A stretch of DNA of 64,000 nucleotides from Pseudomonas resinovorans NBRC 106553 (GTDB taxonomy: Bacteria; Pseudomonadota; Gammaproteobacteria; Pseudomonadales; Pseudomonadaceae): the NCBI RefSeq assembly GCF_000412695.1, contig NC_021499.1, positions 5,456,001 to 5,520,000 of the forward strand, read 5' to 3'. Below the pieces are notes generated by a model, which was not told where the DNA came from, ran no database searches, and saw only the letters and a list, made by a program, of their open reading frames with translations. Positions 55,582-63,540 of this stretch are shown one piece after another (the stretch's first letter is position 1; every line of letters starts with the position of its first letter). The translations under genes were made by a program, and so were the position numbers.

Positions 55582-55590
55582 GACGCGGCC

Positions 55591-56061
55591 ATGAACACCG
55601 CCTGCCTGCTGCGCATCGTCACCCTGCTGGCCCTCGGGCTCGGCAGTGGTGCGCCGCAGGCGGCGGACCTGATGGACAACTACGACCTGGCCGCCGGCAA
55701 CGCCGACCTCGCCAACCCACAAGGCGCGCCACTGGACCGTCAGGCCCTGGTGCGCCAACTGGGGGACGCGAACGTCGCGCTACTGATGCAGAACGGCCAG
55801 TCACTGCTGGGGCAGATCGTCCAGAACGGCAGCGACCAGGAGGCCTACATCCTCCAGGAAGGTGCGGACAACCTGGCCTCCATCTCCCAGCAAGGCGTGG
55901 GCAACCAGGCCTACATATCCCAGAGCGGCTCCTACAACCAGGCGGAGATCGCCCAGGTGGGCGCCTACAACAGCGCATCCATCGTCCAGTCCGGCAGCGG
56001 ACTGGACAGCAGCATCACGCAGCACGGTAACGGCCTGAGCGTGCAGGTGATCCAGCACTGA
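55591..56061 (+). CDS. csgB: CsgB-like curlin nucleator
   Basis: This 156-residue exported protein has a signal peptide (MNTACLLRIVTLLALGLGSG...QA) and about four to five curlin repeats of ~22 residues with the pattern x-I-x-Q-x-G-x-x-N-x-A-x-I, for example AYILQEGADNLASISQQGVG and AEIAQVGAYNSASIVQSGSG. Curlin repeats polymerise into cross-beta amyloid on the outer membrane; the small protein with an irregular first repeat fits CsgB, the nucleator, upstream of the longer CsgA-like protein. Gene names are by analogy. Confidence 0.8.
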   Translation: MNTACLLRIVTLLALGLGSGAPQAADLMDNYDLAAGNADLANPQGAPLDRQALVRQLGDANVALLMQNGQSLLGQIVQNGSDQEAYILQEGADNLASISQQGVGNQAYISQSGSYNQAEIAQVGAYNSASIVQSGSGLDSSITQHGNGLSVQVIQH

Positions 56062-56116
56062 CGGCCGACCCAAGACCTGAACGATTCGCAGCAAGACATT
56101 CCCAGGAGGCACCACC

Positions 56117-57493
56117 ATGTTCAAGTACAAACCGCTTGCCGCCGCAATCCTGGCCCTGGTCAGCATCCAGGCCCTTGCCGACGACAGCCTCTCCACCCAG
56201 ACCCAGAGCGGCCTGGAAAACGTCGCCGAAGTGCTGCAGAGCGCGGCGACCGACAGCACCGCCACCCAGGACCAGGTCGGTGAAGGCAACAACGCCTTCG
56301 CCGACCAGTCCGCCGGCACCGGCACCGTGCTGCAGACCCAGGACGGCGACTACAACGCCTCCACCGGCGTGCAGTCCGGGGTGACCGAAAGCAGCGTCGA
56401 CCACAACCAGACCGGCGAATGGAACGGCGCCCACAGCGAACAGTGGTTCAGCGAGAACAGCGCCGCCAACGTGACCCAGACCGGCAGTGACCAACAGGCC
56501 TTCAGCTACCAGGACAGCCAGATCTCCAGCACCATCGATATCAACCAGGGCGACCAGGCCAACGTCGCCAATGCCGAACAGGTGTTCGGCGAAGGCAACA
56601 CCACCACCATCAACCAGAGCGGCACCGACAACGAGACCAGCACCTGGCAGGTGGACCAGATCGGCAGCACCATCGGCATCCAGCAATCGGGCACGGGCAA
56701 CATCGCCAACGTCGACCAGACCCTGGGCCAGGGCAACCAGGTGGACGTGTTCCAGACCGGTGAAAGCGGTTACATCGAAGTCTGGCAGACCGAGCAGGAG
56801 AACAGCCAGGCCGTGGTCGACCAGGACGGAACGCTCAACGAGCTGGTGGTGGACCAGAGCTACGGCTCGGGCAACCTCGCCACCATGACCCAGGATGGCA
56901 ACGCCAACGCCGCCTGGGCCGACCAGTACGAGTCCAACGACTCGGTCGCCACCGTCACCCAGACCGGCGACAGCAACCTCAGCCTGACCTACCAGGAAGG
57001 CGACCGGCTCGACCTGACCGTCAACCAGAACGGCAACGACAACAATGTCTTCGCCAGCAACTGGCAAGGCGCCCAGGAAGGCGGCCAGTTCGGCAGCGAC
57101 CAGGTCGTGCTGCTGAACCAGACCGGCGACGGCAACACCGCCAACTTCACCCAGGAAGGCAACTTCAACGAGCTGTACTTCGACCAGACCGGCGACGACA
57201 ACAGCCTGACCGTCAGCCAGCGTGACGGCGGCAACCTCGCCGAGGGCACCAGCGAAGGCATCGGCAACATCGTCGAAGTCGACCAGTCCGGCAGCGAGAA
57301 CATCAGCCAGACCTTCCAGAGCGCCGGCGGCGACAACCTCGCCAGCATCACCCAGGCCGACGTGAACAACTTCTCCATCGTCAGCCAGGTGGGCTGGGGC
57401 AACCAGGCTTCGGTCAACCAGAGCGGCCTGAACGGCGTCTCCACCATCGACCAGAACGGCACCGGCAACTCCGCCACCGTGGTCCAGCAGTAA
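56117..57493 (+). CDS. csgA: Large CsgA-like curlin (about 19 repeats)
   Basis: This 458-residue exported protein has a signal peptide (MFKYKPLAAAILALVSIQALA) and then almost nothing but tandem ~23-residue curlin repeats, for example NTTTINQSGTDNETSTWQ, GSTIGIQQSGTGNIANVDQ, NQASVNQSGLNGVSTIDQ. I count roughly 19 units with the regular Q-x-G-x-x-N-x-x-x-x-x-Q spacing. The major curlin of Escherichia coli has five repeats in ~150 residues, so this is about three times longer. It is strongly acidic (many Asp/Glu in the variable positions). An AGGAGGCACCACC site precedes the ATG. Confidence 0.9.
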   Translation: MFKYKPLAAAILALVSIQALADDSLSTQTQSGLENVAEVLQSAATDSTATQDQVGEGNNAFADQSAGTGTVLQTQDGDYNASTGVQSGVTESSVDHNQTGEWNGAHSEQWFSENSAANVTQTGSDQQAFSYQDSQISSTIDINQGDQANVANAEQVFGEGNTTTINQSGTDNETSTWQVDQIGSTIGIQQSGTGNIANVDQTLGQGNQVDVFQTGESGYIEVWQTEQENSQAVVDQDGTLNELVVDQSYGSGNLATMTQDGNANAAWADQYESNDSVATVTQTGDSNLSLTYQEGDRLDLTVNQNGNDNNVFASNWQGAQEGGQFGSDQVVLLNQTGDGNTANFTQEGNFNELYFDQTGDDNSLTVSQRDGGNLAEGTSEGIGNIVEVDQSGSENISQTFQSAGGDNLASITQADVNNFSIVSQVGWGNQASVNQSGLNGVSTIDQNGTGNSATVVQQ

Positions 57494-57501
57494 TCCCCCT
57501 C

Positions 57502-57536
57502 GGCCGTCACCCCCTCGTGGGTGGCGGCCTCTTTTT
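57502..57536 (+). terminator. Terminator or attenuator between csgA and csgC-like gene
   Basis: GGCCGTCACCC and GGGTGGCGGCC form an 11 bp near-perfect stem followed by CTTTTT. It ends six bases before the next start codon, so it may reduce expression of the chaperone-like gene relative to csgA. Confidence 0.8.
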
Positions 57537-57541
57537 CCCCC

Positions 57542-57853
57542 ATGGTCCTCGCCGCCCTGCTGGCCAGCGCCAGCCTCCAGTTGCAACCCCTGGGCCCCGG
57601 CCAGGCCGACCTGCGCCTGTGCTTCGAGCCCGCCAGCCCCGCCATCCGCTACGAACTCCTGGTCACCGCCCAAGGCCCCGCCGGCCAGACACGCTCACGC
57701 CAACGCGGCATCGCCGACCGCCCCTGCCCCGTGCACAACCGCCTGGACCTGGCACCCGAAAGCCAGGTGAAGGCGCGGCTCAGATGGTGGGTGGACGGTG
57801 TGGAGCAGGAAGAAGTGCACACGGAAACCTCGCTCCAGCCTCGGCCGTTGTAG
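57542..57853 (+). CDS. CsgC/CsgH-like curli accessory protein
   Basis: This 103-residue protein has a probable signal peptide (MVLAALLASASLQ) and a beta-sandwich-like body with two cysteines (DLRLCFEPASP and ADRPCPVHNRL), resembling CsgC/CsgH, periplasmic proteins that prevent early curlin aggregation. It follows the csgA-like gene directly. No ribosome-binding site is visible because the start lies at the end of a terminator hairpin; a GTG start at 57521 inside the hairpin would be worse. The name is tentative. Confidence 0.6.
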   Translation: MVLAALLASASLQLQPLGPGQADLRLCFEPASPAIRYELLVTAQGPAGQTRSRQRGIADRPCPVHNRLDLAPESQVKARLRWWVDGVEQEEVHTETSLQPRPL

Positions 57854-58135
57854 GAGCGATTTCAATCGCGAATGAATTCGCTCCTACAGCCCGTAGGTTG
57901 GGCAGAGCTACGCGAAGCCCAACGATTCCGGATCACCATTGTTTTGTTGGGCTTCGCTGCGCTCTGCACCAACCTACAAGAGACCGTAGCCCGGATGAAA
58001 TCCGGGCTACCCACTTTGCGAGACGCTGTTCGGCTACGTCTGATGGGTATTGCAGGCTCGCGGAACGCCGCCCGACCCATCCTACGGGCTAGCACGGTGC
58101 GCCTTTGTAGGATGGGTAGAGCGAAGCGAAACCCA
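57849..58135. repeat. Cluster of REP-like palindromes between convergent genes
   Basis: Several palindromes follow one another: TAGGAGCGATTTCAATCGCG with its mate TCGCTCCTA; GTAGGTTGGGC...GCACCAACCTAC (57892-57978); TAGCCCGGATGAAATCCGGG ending CTA (57989-58011); and GACCCATCCTAC...GTAGGATGGGT (58074-58122). They are intergenic repeats typical of Pseudomonas and no gene is supported here. Confidence 0.7.
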
Positions 58136-58196
58136 TCGTCGGAGTTTGGAGAGACGTACGGCCCGTGGATGGATCGAGCGGGCGAAACATGAAGCG

Positions 58197-58225
58197 AAAC
58201 CCACCGCCCCGTGTCGGTGGGTTTT
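58197..58225. terminator. Bidirectional terminator between csgC-like gene and csgG
   Basis: AAACCCACCG and CGGTGGGTTTT form a 10-11 bp stem with A-run and T-run on the two sides. It lies 11 bases after the csgG stop on the minus strand and can end both operons. Confidence 0.75.
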
Positions 58226-58235
58226 GCGCCCTGCC

Positions 58236-59084
58236 CTACTCGATGGAGGCCTGGGCGCCGCCCAGGTATTTCTTCAGCGAGGTCTGTTCCACCGACTGGT
58301 TGCCGGCGGCCTGCCACAGGCGGCGTTCGACGCCCTGGGCGATGAGGTGGGCCACGGCCGACTCGATGGCCGAGAGCACGCACAGCTGCGCGGGCTCGTT
58401 GGTGGTGTAGCCGGCCTCGGCCTCCAGCAGTTCCTTGAACTCGATGAACTTGAACACACTGGCGCTCTGTCCCACCGAGTAGATGGTCTTGCTGGTCATC
58501 ACGTTGGCCAGCACCATGCCGCTGCGCACATCAACGGCCCGCAGGTTCACCGACACCTGGTCCACCCGGTACTCGCGGGAGGCGCCTATCCCGAGGTAGC
58601 GGGCGCCCTCGCCGCCGCTGCGGACGTTGGTGTCATAGGCGATGATGCCGCCCTCCAGCAGCAGGTTGGCGGCCTGCAACGGCGGCAGCTGGGTCTGGAT
58701 GTTCGCCGGGGTGTTGGGCTTGTTCTGCGAGGCGCGGATGATCTTGCGCTCGGTCAGCACGTTCTGCAGGCCCTCGCGCTCCAGCACCATGAACCAGCCG
58801 CTGGCCTGCAGGGCATCCACCAGCATGCTGCCGGCCCCCTGGGTGACGCTGGTGGAGAAGGAGCTGGCGGGCGTCGGCTTGTACTGCCCGGTCTGGTCGC
58901 GGAAGCCGTACACCGCCGCCACCAGCCGCCCCTTGGGACGGGGCAGGTTGAGCAGGTCGTAATAGGTCGAGGCACGCGGGGTCAGCGTCGGGATCTGGCC
59001 CTCGGTTTCGGCCGGCATCGGGTTGCGCGATACGCAGCCTGGCAGGGTAGCGAGCAGCAGGACCAGCATCAGCACTCTGTTCAT
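58236..59084 (-). CDS. csgG: Curli secretion channel lipoprotein
   Basis: This 282-residue lipoprotein forms the outer-membrane nonameric pore for curlin export. The lipobox is LPGC with Cys17. The CsgG core is recognisable: STYYDLLNLPRPKGRLVAAV, YGFRDQTGQYKPTPASSFST, SVTQGAGSMLVDALQASGWF and VLEREGLQNVLTERKIIRAS. It is the last gene of the leftward operon. The length is normal (~277 in Escherichia coli). All three secretion genes csgE, csgF and csgG are intact. Confidence 0.95.
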   Translation of the reverse strand: MNRVLMLVLLLATLPGCVSRNPMPAETEGQIPTLTPRASTYYDLLNLPRPKGRLVAAVYGFRDQTGQYKPTPASSFSTSVTQGAGSMLVDALQASGWFMVLEREGLQNVLTERKIIRASQNKPNTPANIQTQLPPLQAANLLLEGGIIAYDTNVRSGGEGARYLGIGASREYRVDQVSVNLRAVDVRSGMVLANVMTSKTIYSVGQSASVFKFIEFKELLEAEAGYTTNEPAQLCVLSAIESAVAHLIAQGVERRLWQAAGNQSVEQTSLKKYLGGAQASIE

Positions 59085-59111
59085 GGTGGTGGCTTCCTGT
59101 CGGGGCCTGGG

Positions 59112-59513
59112 TCAGGGGAGCAGCCCGTTGACGACGACTTCCGAGACCTCGCCCGTCGCCCGGTCGGTGATGACGATGGTCAGCTCACCGCCGTCATCGA
59201 TCATGTTGATGATGAAGGCATCGGTGGTGAGGCTGCCGGTGTTGCCCTCCTCGATATTGGTCAGCATCTGCGACAGCAGGCGCGATTCCAGCGTGCTGGT
59301 GAACCGCTCCAGGGCGCTCTGCCGGGTCGCCGAGGTGCGCGCGTCCGGGTCGTCGTGATCGTTCTGCGCCTGGGCGTTGTTCAGCAGCCAGGTGCCGTTC
59401 AGCGGGTTGCCGCCGAACGCGGGGTTGACCGGGGTGTAGACCAGTTCGGTGGCCGGCGAGGCCCCGGCCAGCCCGACGAGAAGCAGGCCCAGGAAAAGTC
59501 GATTCTTGTTCAT
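59112..59513 (-). CDS. csgF: Curli assembly factor
   Basis: This 133-residue exported protein couples the nucleator and curlin to CsgG at the cell surface. The signal peptide is MNKNRLFLGLLLVGLAGASPA, followed by the conserved N-terminal region that inserts in CsgG, TELVYTPVNPAFGGNPLNGTWLLNNAQAQN. The end is rich in Asp/Gly (IINMIDDGGELTIVITDRATG). It overlaps csgE by four bases. Confidence 0.95.
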   Translation of the reverse strand: MNKNRLFLGLLLVGLAGASPATELVYTPVNPAFGGNPLNGTWLLNNAQAQNDHDDPDARTSATRQSALERFTSTLESRLLSQMLTNIEEGNTGSLTTDAFIINMIDDGGELTIVITDRATGEVSEVVVNGLLP

Positions 59514-59902
59514 ATCTCATCCCTCTCCAGATCGTGGGTGTCTTGCAGGAGGCGCTGCAGCTTCTGCTGGGCGATGGCCTCCAGCACCAGGTCCGCCGCG
59601 GCGCGGGCTTCGTCTTGCAGTTGCGAGGTGTTCGGTCGGAGGAACTGGCGGTAGACCACGTTCCGCTCGTACTCCACCCAGACCAGGCTGCCCCAGCGGG
59701 CATCGGGGCGCTCACGCACCACCAGGTTGAAATCCAGCTTGCTGGTGTCGCGCAGGCGATCGCTGAAGGAGCGATAGAACTCGCGGCCGATGTGGGAAAT
59801 GGTGGAGTCGACGATGAACCCCATGATTTCATCCTCGCCGGCGCGCGCATGGCTTCCCAGCGCGCAGCAGAGCGCGACCACCGCCAGCAGTGCGCGGCTC
59901 AT
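59510..59902 (-). CDS. csgE: Curli export chaperone
   Basis: This 130-residue periplasmic protein caps CsgG and targets curlin to it. The signal peptide is MSRALLAVVALCCALGSHARA. Conserved parts are GFIVDSTISHIGREFYRSFS and FNLVVRERPDARWGSLVWVE, followed by the C-terminal QKLQRLLQDTHDLERDEI. The ATG at 59902 overlaps the stop of the upstream pseudopilin-like gene, so csgE is translationally coupled to the pseudopilus operon; the much longer open frame upstream is inside that gene. Confidence 0.93.
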   Translation of the reverse strand: MSRALLAVVALCCALGSHARAGEDEIMGFIVDSTISHIGREFYRSFSDRLRDTSKLDFNLVVRERPDARWGSLVWVEYERNVVYRQFLRPNTSQLQDEARAAADLVLEAIAQQKLQRLLQDTHDLERDEI

Positions 59903-60387
59903 GGCGCGGCCCCTGCGGGTGCGTCTTCCATGAAGGCTTTCTCGGCGACGAAGCGCCAGTCGGCGTAACTGGTCATGCCCTCGAACTCCACCCATTGCGC
60001 GGGGAATCGGGCCTGCTTCAACGGGGTTTGCCGGGACAGGCTGTAGACCCCGGCGATGCGCCCGTCGAAGGAGCGGATCAGGCCCCAGTCGAGACTGCCG
60101 GTGACGGGGTCGGGATAGAGCCTGCGCAGGTGGTGCTGGGCCTGGGGGAAGCGGTTGTCTTCCAGCAGGTCCTCCAGGCTCGTCGGGTACTGGGCCACCC
60201 CCGGGGATGCCCGGTAGTAGCTGCGCAGCGCCTGGGCGTACTGGCCGCCCACCCAGAGCAGGTCGTTCTCGCGGGCCCGCTGGCTGGCCACGGACCAGAG
60301 CTGGCCGGCGCCGGCCAGGGACATCCCCATCAGCATGATGAGGAACAGGACCCCGAGGTAGGTGAAGCCGCGCTCACCAGTCCGCAT
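59899..60387 (-). CDS. Type II/IV pseudopilin-like protein lacking Glu5
   Basis: This 162-residue protein begins MRTGERGFTYLGVLFLIMLM, that is, a prepilin-like leader (cut after Gly) and a hydrophobic helix. At position +5 of the mature chain, where most prepilins have Glu, it has Gly (FTYLG). This is typical of some minor pseudopilins (GspK-like) placed at the fibre tip. It overlaps the next pilin gene by 14 bases and csgE by four. Confidence 0.8.
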   Translation of the reverse strand: MRTGERGFTYLGVLFLIMLMGMSLAGAGQLWSVASQRARENDLLWVGGQYAQALRSYYRASPGVAQYPTSLEDLLEDNRFPQAQHHLRRLYPDPVTGSLDWGLIRSFDGRIAGVYSLSRQTPLKQARFPAQWVEFEGMTSYADWRFVAEKAFMEDAPAGAAP

Positions 60388-60748
60388 AGAGGCTCCCGTC
60401 CCGCGCACGCCCGGGGGCGCCGCTCTTTACATCGTAGACAGTGCCCGGCGCGCCTTCAGGCGGCGGCAGCACCAGCCAGCCGTCGTTGCGCTCGGCGATG
60501 GGGTCGAGCGGCATGGCGCGCAGGTAGCGCTGGGCCACCAGCTCATCCAGCGAATCGGGGTAGCGCCCGGTATCGCCGTAGAACTGGTCGAGGGCTTCGC
60601 GCATCACCGCCAGGCTCTGGCGCAGGGTGGTCTCCTTGGAGTTCTCCAGGCTGGAGAAGTAGCGCGGCACGGCGATGGTCATCAGGGTGGCGATGATGGC
60701 CATGACCACCAGCAGCTCGATGAGGGTGAAGCCCTTGTGCCCTTTCAT
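60374..60748 (-). CDS. Type II secretion major-pseudopilin-like protein
   Basis: This 124-residue protein starts MKGHKGFTLIELLVVMAIIA, a textbook N-methylated prepilin sequence with Glu5, followed by the GspG-like C-terminal part DGWLVLPPPEGAPGTVYDVKSG and ending DGSLYADW. GspG pseudopilins are the main subunit of type II secretion pseudopili. The start at ATG 60748 is chosen; a GTG at 60757 could add three residues. Confidence 0.88.
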   Translation of the reverse strand: MKGHKGFTLIELLVVMAIIATLMTIAVPRYFSSLENSKETTLRQSLAVMREALDQFYGDTGRYPDSLDELVAQRYLRAMPLDPIAERNDGWLVLPPPEGAPGTVYDVKSGAPGRARDGSLYADW

Positions 60749-60750
60749 CC

Positions 60751-61221
60751 TCACCACTCCCTGTAAGGCGTGCCGTCGAGGCCGTCGCCACGGGCCAGGG
60801 AATACACGTCGAACACGTCCATGCCGGGGCGCGGATCGTTGGCCGGGCTGGAATAGGCACGCAGGCCCCAGCTCTCCTCGGGCTCCAGGCGGGCGTCGCC
60901 CAGGGGGTCGCGGGGAATCCGACGGAGGAAGTAGATGCGCTCGCCCTTGATGTTGCGCAGGTCGCGTACCCCTTCCACCAGCACCGCCAGCGACGGCGGG
61001 TAGCCGGAACTGCTGGCGGACTTCTCGATGTGCCCGGCGTCGGCCGCCAGCTTGTAGGCGTCGATGGCGTCGCGGATCTCATGCAGGGCGACCTTGAGGT
61101 CGCGCTCCTTGCCACGGCGGATCACCGTCTCGGCCAGCGGCGCGGCCATGCTGGCGAGCAGGCCGAGGATGGCCATGGCGATCACCAGTTCGATCAGCGA
61201 GAAGGCCGCCTGGCGTTTCAT
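60751..61221 (-). CDS. Second GspG-like pseudopilin
   Basis: This 156-residue prepilin-like protein begins MKRQAAFSLIELVIAMAILG, with leader, cut site and Glu5. The C-terminal part has GERIYFLRRIPRDPLGDARLEPEESWGLRAYSS and ends in ...DGTPYREW, which resembles GspG. Start ATG 61221 follows GGGAGG. It lies three bases after the secretin stop. Two GspG-like proteins and one without Glu5 make a three-component pseudopilus set. Confidence 0.85.
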   Translation of the reverse strand: MKRQAAFSLIELVIAMAILGLLASMAAPLAETVIRRGKERDLKVALHEIRDAIDAYKLAADAGHIEKSASSSGYPPSLAVLVEGVRDLRNIKGERIYFLRRIPRDPLGDARLEPEESWGLRAYSSPANDPRPGMDVFDVYSLARGDGLDGTPYREW

Positions 61222-61223
61222 GC

Positions 61224-63044
61224 TCAAGGCCTCCCGGTGATGGGCGCGGGGCTGACCACCACCGCCGGCGCGTCCGGCAGCTCCACCCCCAGGGCCTCCA
61301 CCGGGCCACGCACCGAGGGCACGCGCATGCTGCTCTCGGTGCCGGAGGGGAACTCCATGTCGTAGGGGCTCTGGTAGGGCAGGTTGCGCACGATGCGCGG
61401 GGTGATGGACAGCACCAGCTCGGACTTGGCGACCTGGTCGTTGTTGCTGCCGAACAGCCGGCCGATGCCGGGGATGTCGCCGAGGCCGGGAATCTTGTTG
61501 CCGCTGTTGGCCTGGTCGTTGCGCACCAGGCCGGCCAGCACCTGGGTTTCGCCATCGCGCAGGCGCAGGGTGGTCTGGGCGTTGCGGGTATCCACCTGGA
61601 CCGGGATGGTGCCGTTCTGGGTCGGGGTCAGCGGGGTTGCGTTGCTCACCTCCAGGGCCACCTTGATCGCCACCTCGTTGTTCAGGTGCACCGTGGGCTG
61701 CACTTCCAGCTTCAGGCCCACATCGAGGTAGGTGATGCTCTCGGTGATCACCGGCCCCTGGGTGGACGGCACCGAGGTAGCGCTGACGATGGGCACCCGC
61801 TGGCCGATGTGGACGCGGGCCTGCTCGCGGTTGCTGACGCGGATCACCGGGCTGGCCAGGGTGTTCACGTCGTTGTCCTGGGCGTTGATCTTCAGCTGCG
61901 GCGAGGGCGAGATGCTGATGCGATCGGAGCTGATGCCCTTGAGCTGGTCGAGGATGTTCACCGGCTGGCCGGCATCGTTGAGCACGCCGAAGGTGTTGGG
62001 CCACTGCAGGCCGAGATCGAGGATGCGCTTGCGCGACACTTCCATCACTTCCACTTCCAGCACCACTTCCGGGTTGGACTGGTCCTGGGCCAGGAACAGC
62101 CGCTCGGCCATGCGCACGGCGTCGGGCGTATCGCGCATGGTCAGGGTGTTGAGGCGCTCGTCGATGAACACGTCGCGGGTCTTGAGCAGGGTCTTGACCA
62201 GGTTCATCGCGGTGGCCGCGTCGGTGTTGGTCAGGTAGAAGGTGCGCATCACCAGGTCCTGGTAGTCCTTCAGCTTCTGCGGCGAGTCGGGGTAGACGAC
62301 GATGGTGTTGTCGTTCACCACCCGCTGATGCAGCTGGTTCTGTTGCAGCAGCAGTTCCACCGCGTCCTCGATGGGCACGTCGCGGACGAAGATGGTGGCC
62401 TTGAGATCCGGCCGCACATCCTTGTCGAAGATGAAGTTCAGCCCCGAGGTCTGCGCCAGCACCTCGAAGATCACCTTGAGGTTGGCGTCGCGGAATTCCA
62501 GGGTCACCGGCCGGTCCAGGCGCGAACGCAGCTGCGGGTAGGGCACGGCGGAGCGCGCCTGGACCATCTCGATGCTGCGCTGCAGTTCGCGGGCGCCCTC
62601 GTGTTCCGGGTCCAGGGCGCGGATGCCGCGCACCTGGCGCGACGCCCCGAGCACATCGCCGCGGCGCAGGTCGGTCTGCCCCTGGCGCAGCATGTCCTGG
62701 ATATTGCGTTGCTGATCGATCAGGTTGAGGCCGTCGAGGGCCCGCTGGTTGTGCGCCTCGATGCGCAGCACCCGCTGGTAGTTCAGGCTGGCGGTGGCGA
62801 AGTCGCGCTGGGTGCGGGCCAGGTCACCGTTGCTCAGCAGGGCCCGCACCGCCCGCTCGCGCTGGGTGGTCAGCGCCATCTGCGCGCCGGGGTCACGGGG
62901 ATTGTCGCGAGCGACCTGCTCCAGCCGGGCCAGGCCCTGCTCGAACTGGCCGGCATCGATCAGGTCCAGCCCTTCGCGCTGGATCAGGCTGGTGTTGCAG
63001 CCACACAGCAGCGCCAGGGAGATACAGACGGCCAAGCGGTTCAT
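61224..63044 (-). CDS. Outer-membrane secretin (type II/MSHA-like)
   Basis: This 606-residue lipoprotein-type secretin (LLCGCN lipobox, Cys16) has an N-terminal TPR-like region (~20-170), an STN/N0 domain (RPVTLEFRDANLKVIFEVLAQTSGLNFIFD), an N1-type domain (TFYLTNTDAATAMNLVKTLL) and the C-terminal secretin beta domain with GLVRNDQANSGNKIPGLGDIPGIGRLFG. Secretins form the outer-membrane gate for pseudopili or pili. The layout is close to MshL/PilQ-like secretins of MSHA and PilMNOPQ systems. No pilotin is seen. Confidence 0.9.
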   Translation of the reverse strand: MNRLAVCISLALLCGCNTSLIQREGLDLIDAGQFEQGLARLEQVARDNPRDPGAQMALTTQRERAVRALLSNGDLARTQRDFATASLNYQRVLRIEAHNQRALDGLNLIDQQRNIQDMLRQGQTDLRRGDVLGASRQVRGIRALDPEHEGARELQRSIEMVQARSAVPYPQLRSRLDRPVTLEFRDANLKVIFEVLAQTSGLNFIFDKDVRPDLKATIFVRDVPIEDAVELLLQQNQLHQRVVNDNTIVVYPDSPQKLKDYQDLVMRTFYLTNTDAATAMNLVKTLLKTRDVFIDERLNTLTMRDTPDAVRMAERLFLAQDQSNPEVVLEVEVMEVSRKRILDLGLQWPNTFGVLNDAGQPVNILDQLKGISSDRISISPSPQLKINAQDNDVNTLASPVIRVSNREQARVHIGQRVPIVSATSVPSTQGPVITESITYLDVGLKLEVQPTVHLNNEVAIKVALEVSNATPLTPTQNGTIPVQVDTRNAQTTLRLRDGETQVLAGLVRNDQANSGNKIPGLGDIPGIGRLFGSNNDQVAKSELVLSITPRIVRNLPYQSPYDMEFPSGTESSMRVPSVRGPVEALGVELPDAPAVVVSPAPITGRP

Positions 63045-63538
63045 GGCGCGCTCCCGACCACCAGGATCTGGGCGATGTCCAGCGGCAGGTAGACCAGGGT
63101 CATGCGCTCGGCATCGATGCGCTTGACCTTGTAGGTCTTGTCGATCAGGTCGCCTTCGCGCACCACCAGCACCTGCTCGCCGTGCAGCAGGAACACCTGC
63201 AGCGCCTGGCGATCATCCATCTTGCCGATGAACTTGAACGGCAGCGGCGGCGCCGTGGGCTTGGGCGGCGGCGGCGGGGGCGCGGCGGCCAGCACCGGGG
63301 GCGGCGGCGGGGCCACGTACCAGCTCTGGGAAGCGAACAGGTCGGCGCTCGGCACCACCGGCGCGGCCGCCGGCGCCGCTGCCTGCACCGCGGCCGGCGC
63401 TACCGGCAAGGTGTCCGCCTGCGCCAGCCGGGGTCGCGGCATGGCCTGGGGTTCGGCCTGCTCGCTGAAGAATTCGGGGACTACCGCCAGGGTGGCGGCC
63501 GCGCCGAGGAATGCCAACCAGAACAGACGGCGTGCCAT
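63041..63538 (-). CDS. GspC/PilP-like inner-membrane link protein
   Basis: This 165-residue protein has one N-terminal membrane helix (MARRLFWLAFLGAAATLAVVPEFF), a Pro/Ala-rich periplasmic linker with runs of six Pro and a C-terminal homology-region-like domain (LPFKFIGKMDDRQALQVFLL, VVREGDLIDKTYKVKRIDAE). This pattern is that of GspC/PilP, which link the inner-membrane platform to the secretin. The ATG at 63538 follows GCGAGGTGACC; it overlaps the secretin start by four bases. Confidence 0.8.
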   Translation of the reverse strand: MARRLFWLAFLGAAATLAVVPEFFSEQAEPQAMPRPRLAQADTLPVAPAAVQAAAPAAAPVVPSADLFASQSWYVAPPPPPVLAAAPPPPPPKPTAPPLPFKFIGKMDDRQALQVFLLHGEQVLVVREGDLIDKTYKVKRIDAERMTLVYLPLDIAQILVVGSAP

Positions 63539-63540
63539 GG

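Noticed and set aside
51892..55758. 1288-codon open frame on the minus strand across the two secreted-protein genes
   Set aside because: It is antisense to two proteins with signal peptides, shared domains and ribosome-binding sites. It is low complexity (Gly/Ala/Arg/Val/His-rich) and arises from the GC-rich codon bias of the real genes.
56117..57493. CRISPR-like regular spacing of repeats
   Set aside because: The ~69 bp periodicity follows the codons of a protein-coding curlin repeat, and the nucleotide repeats are degenerate. No CRISPR array or cas gene is visible anywhere in the window.
59903..59995. Longer start for csgE
   Set aside because: The extension lies inside the upstream pseudopilin gene and would bury the csgE signal peptide; ATG 59902 overlaps the stop as in a coupled operon.
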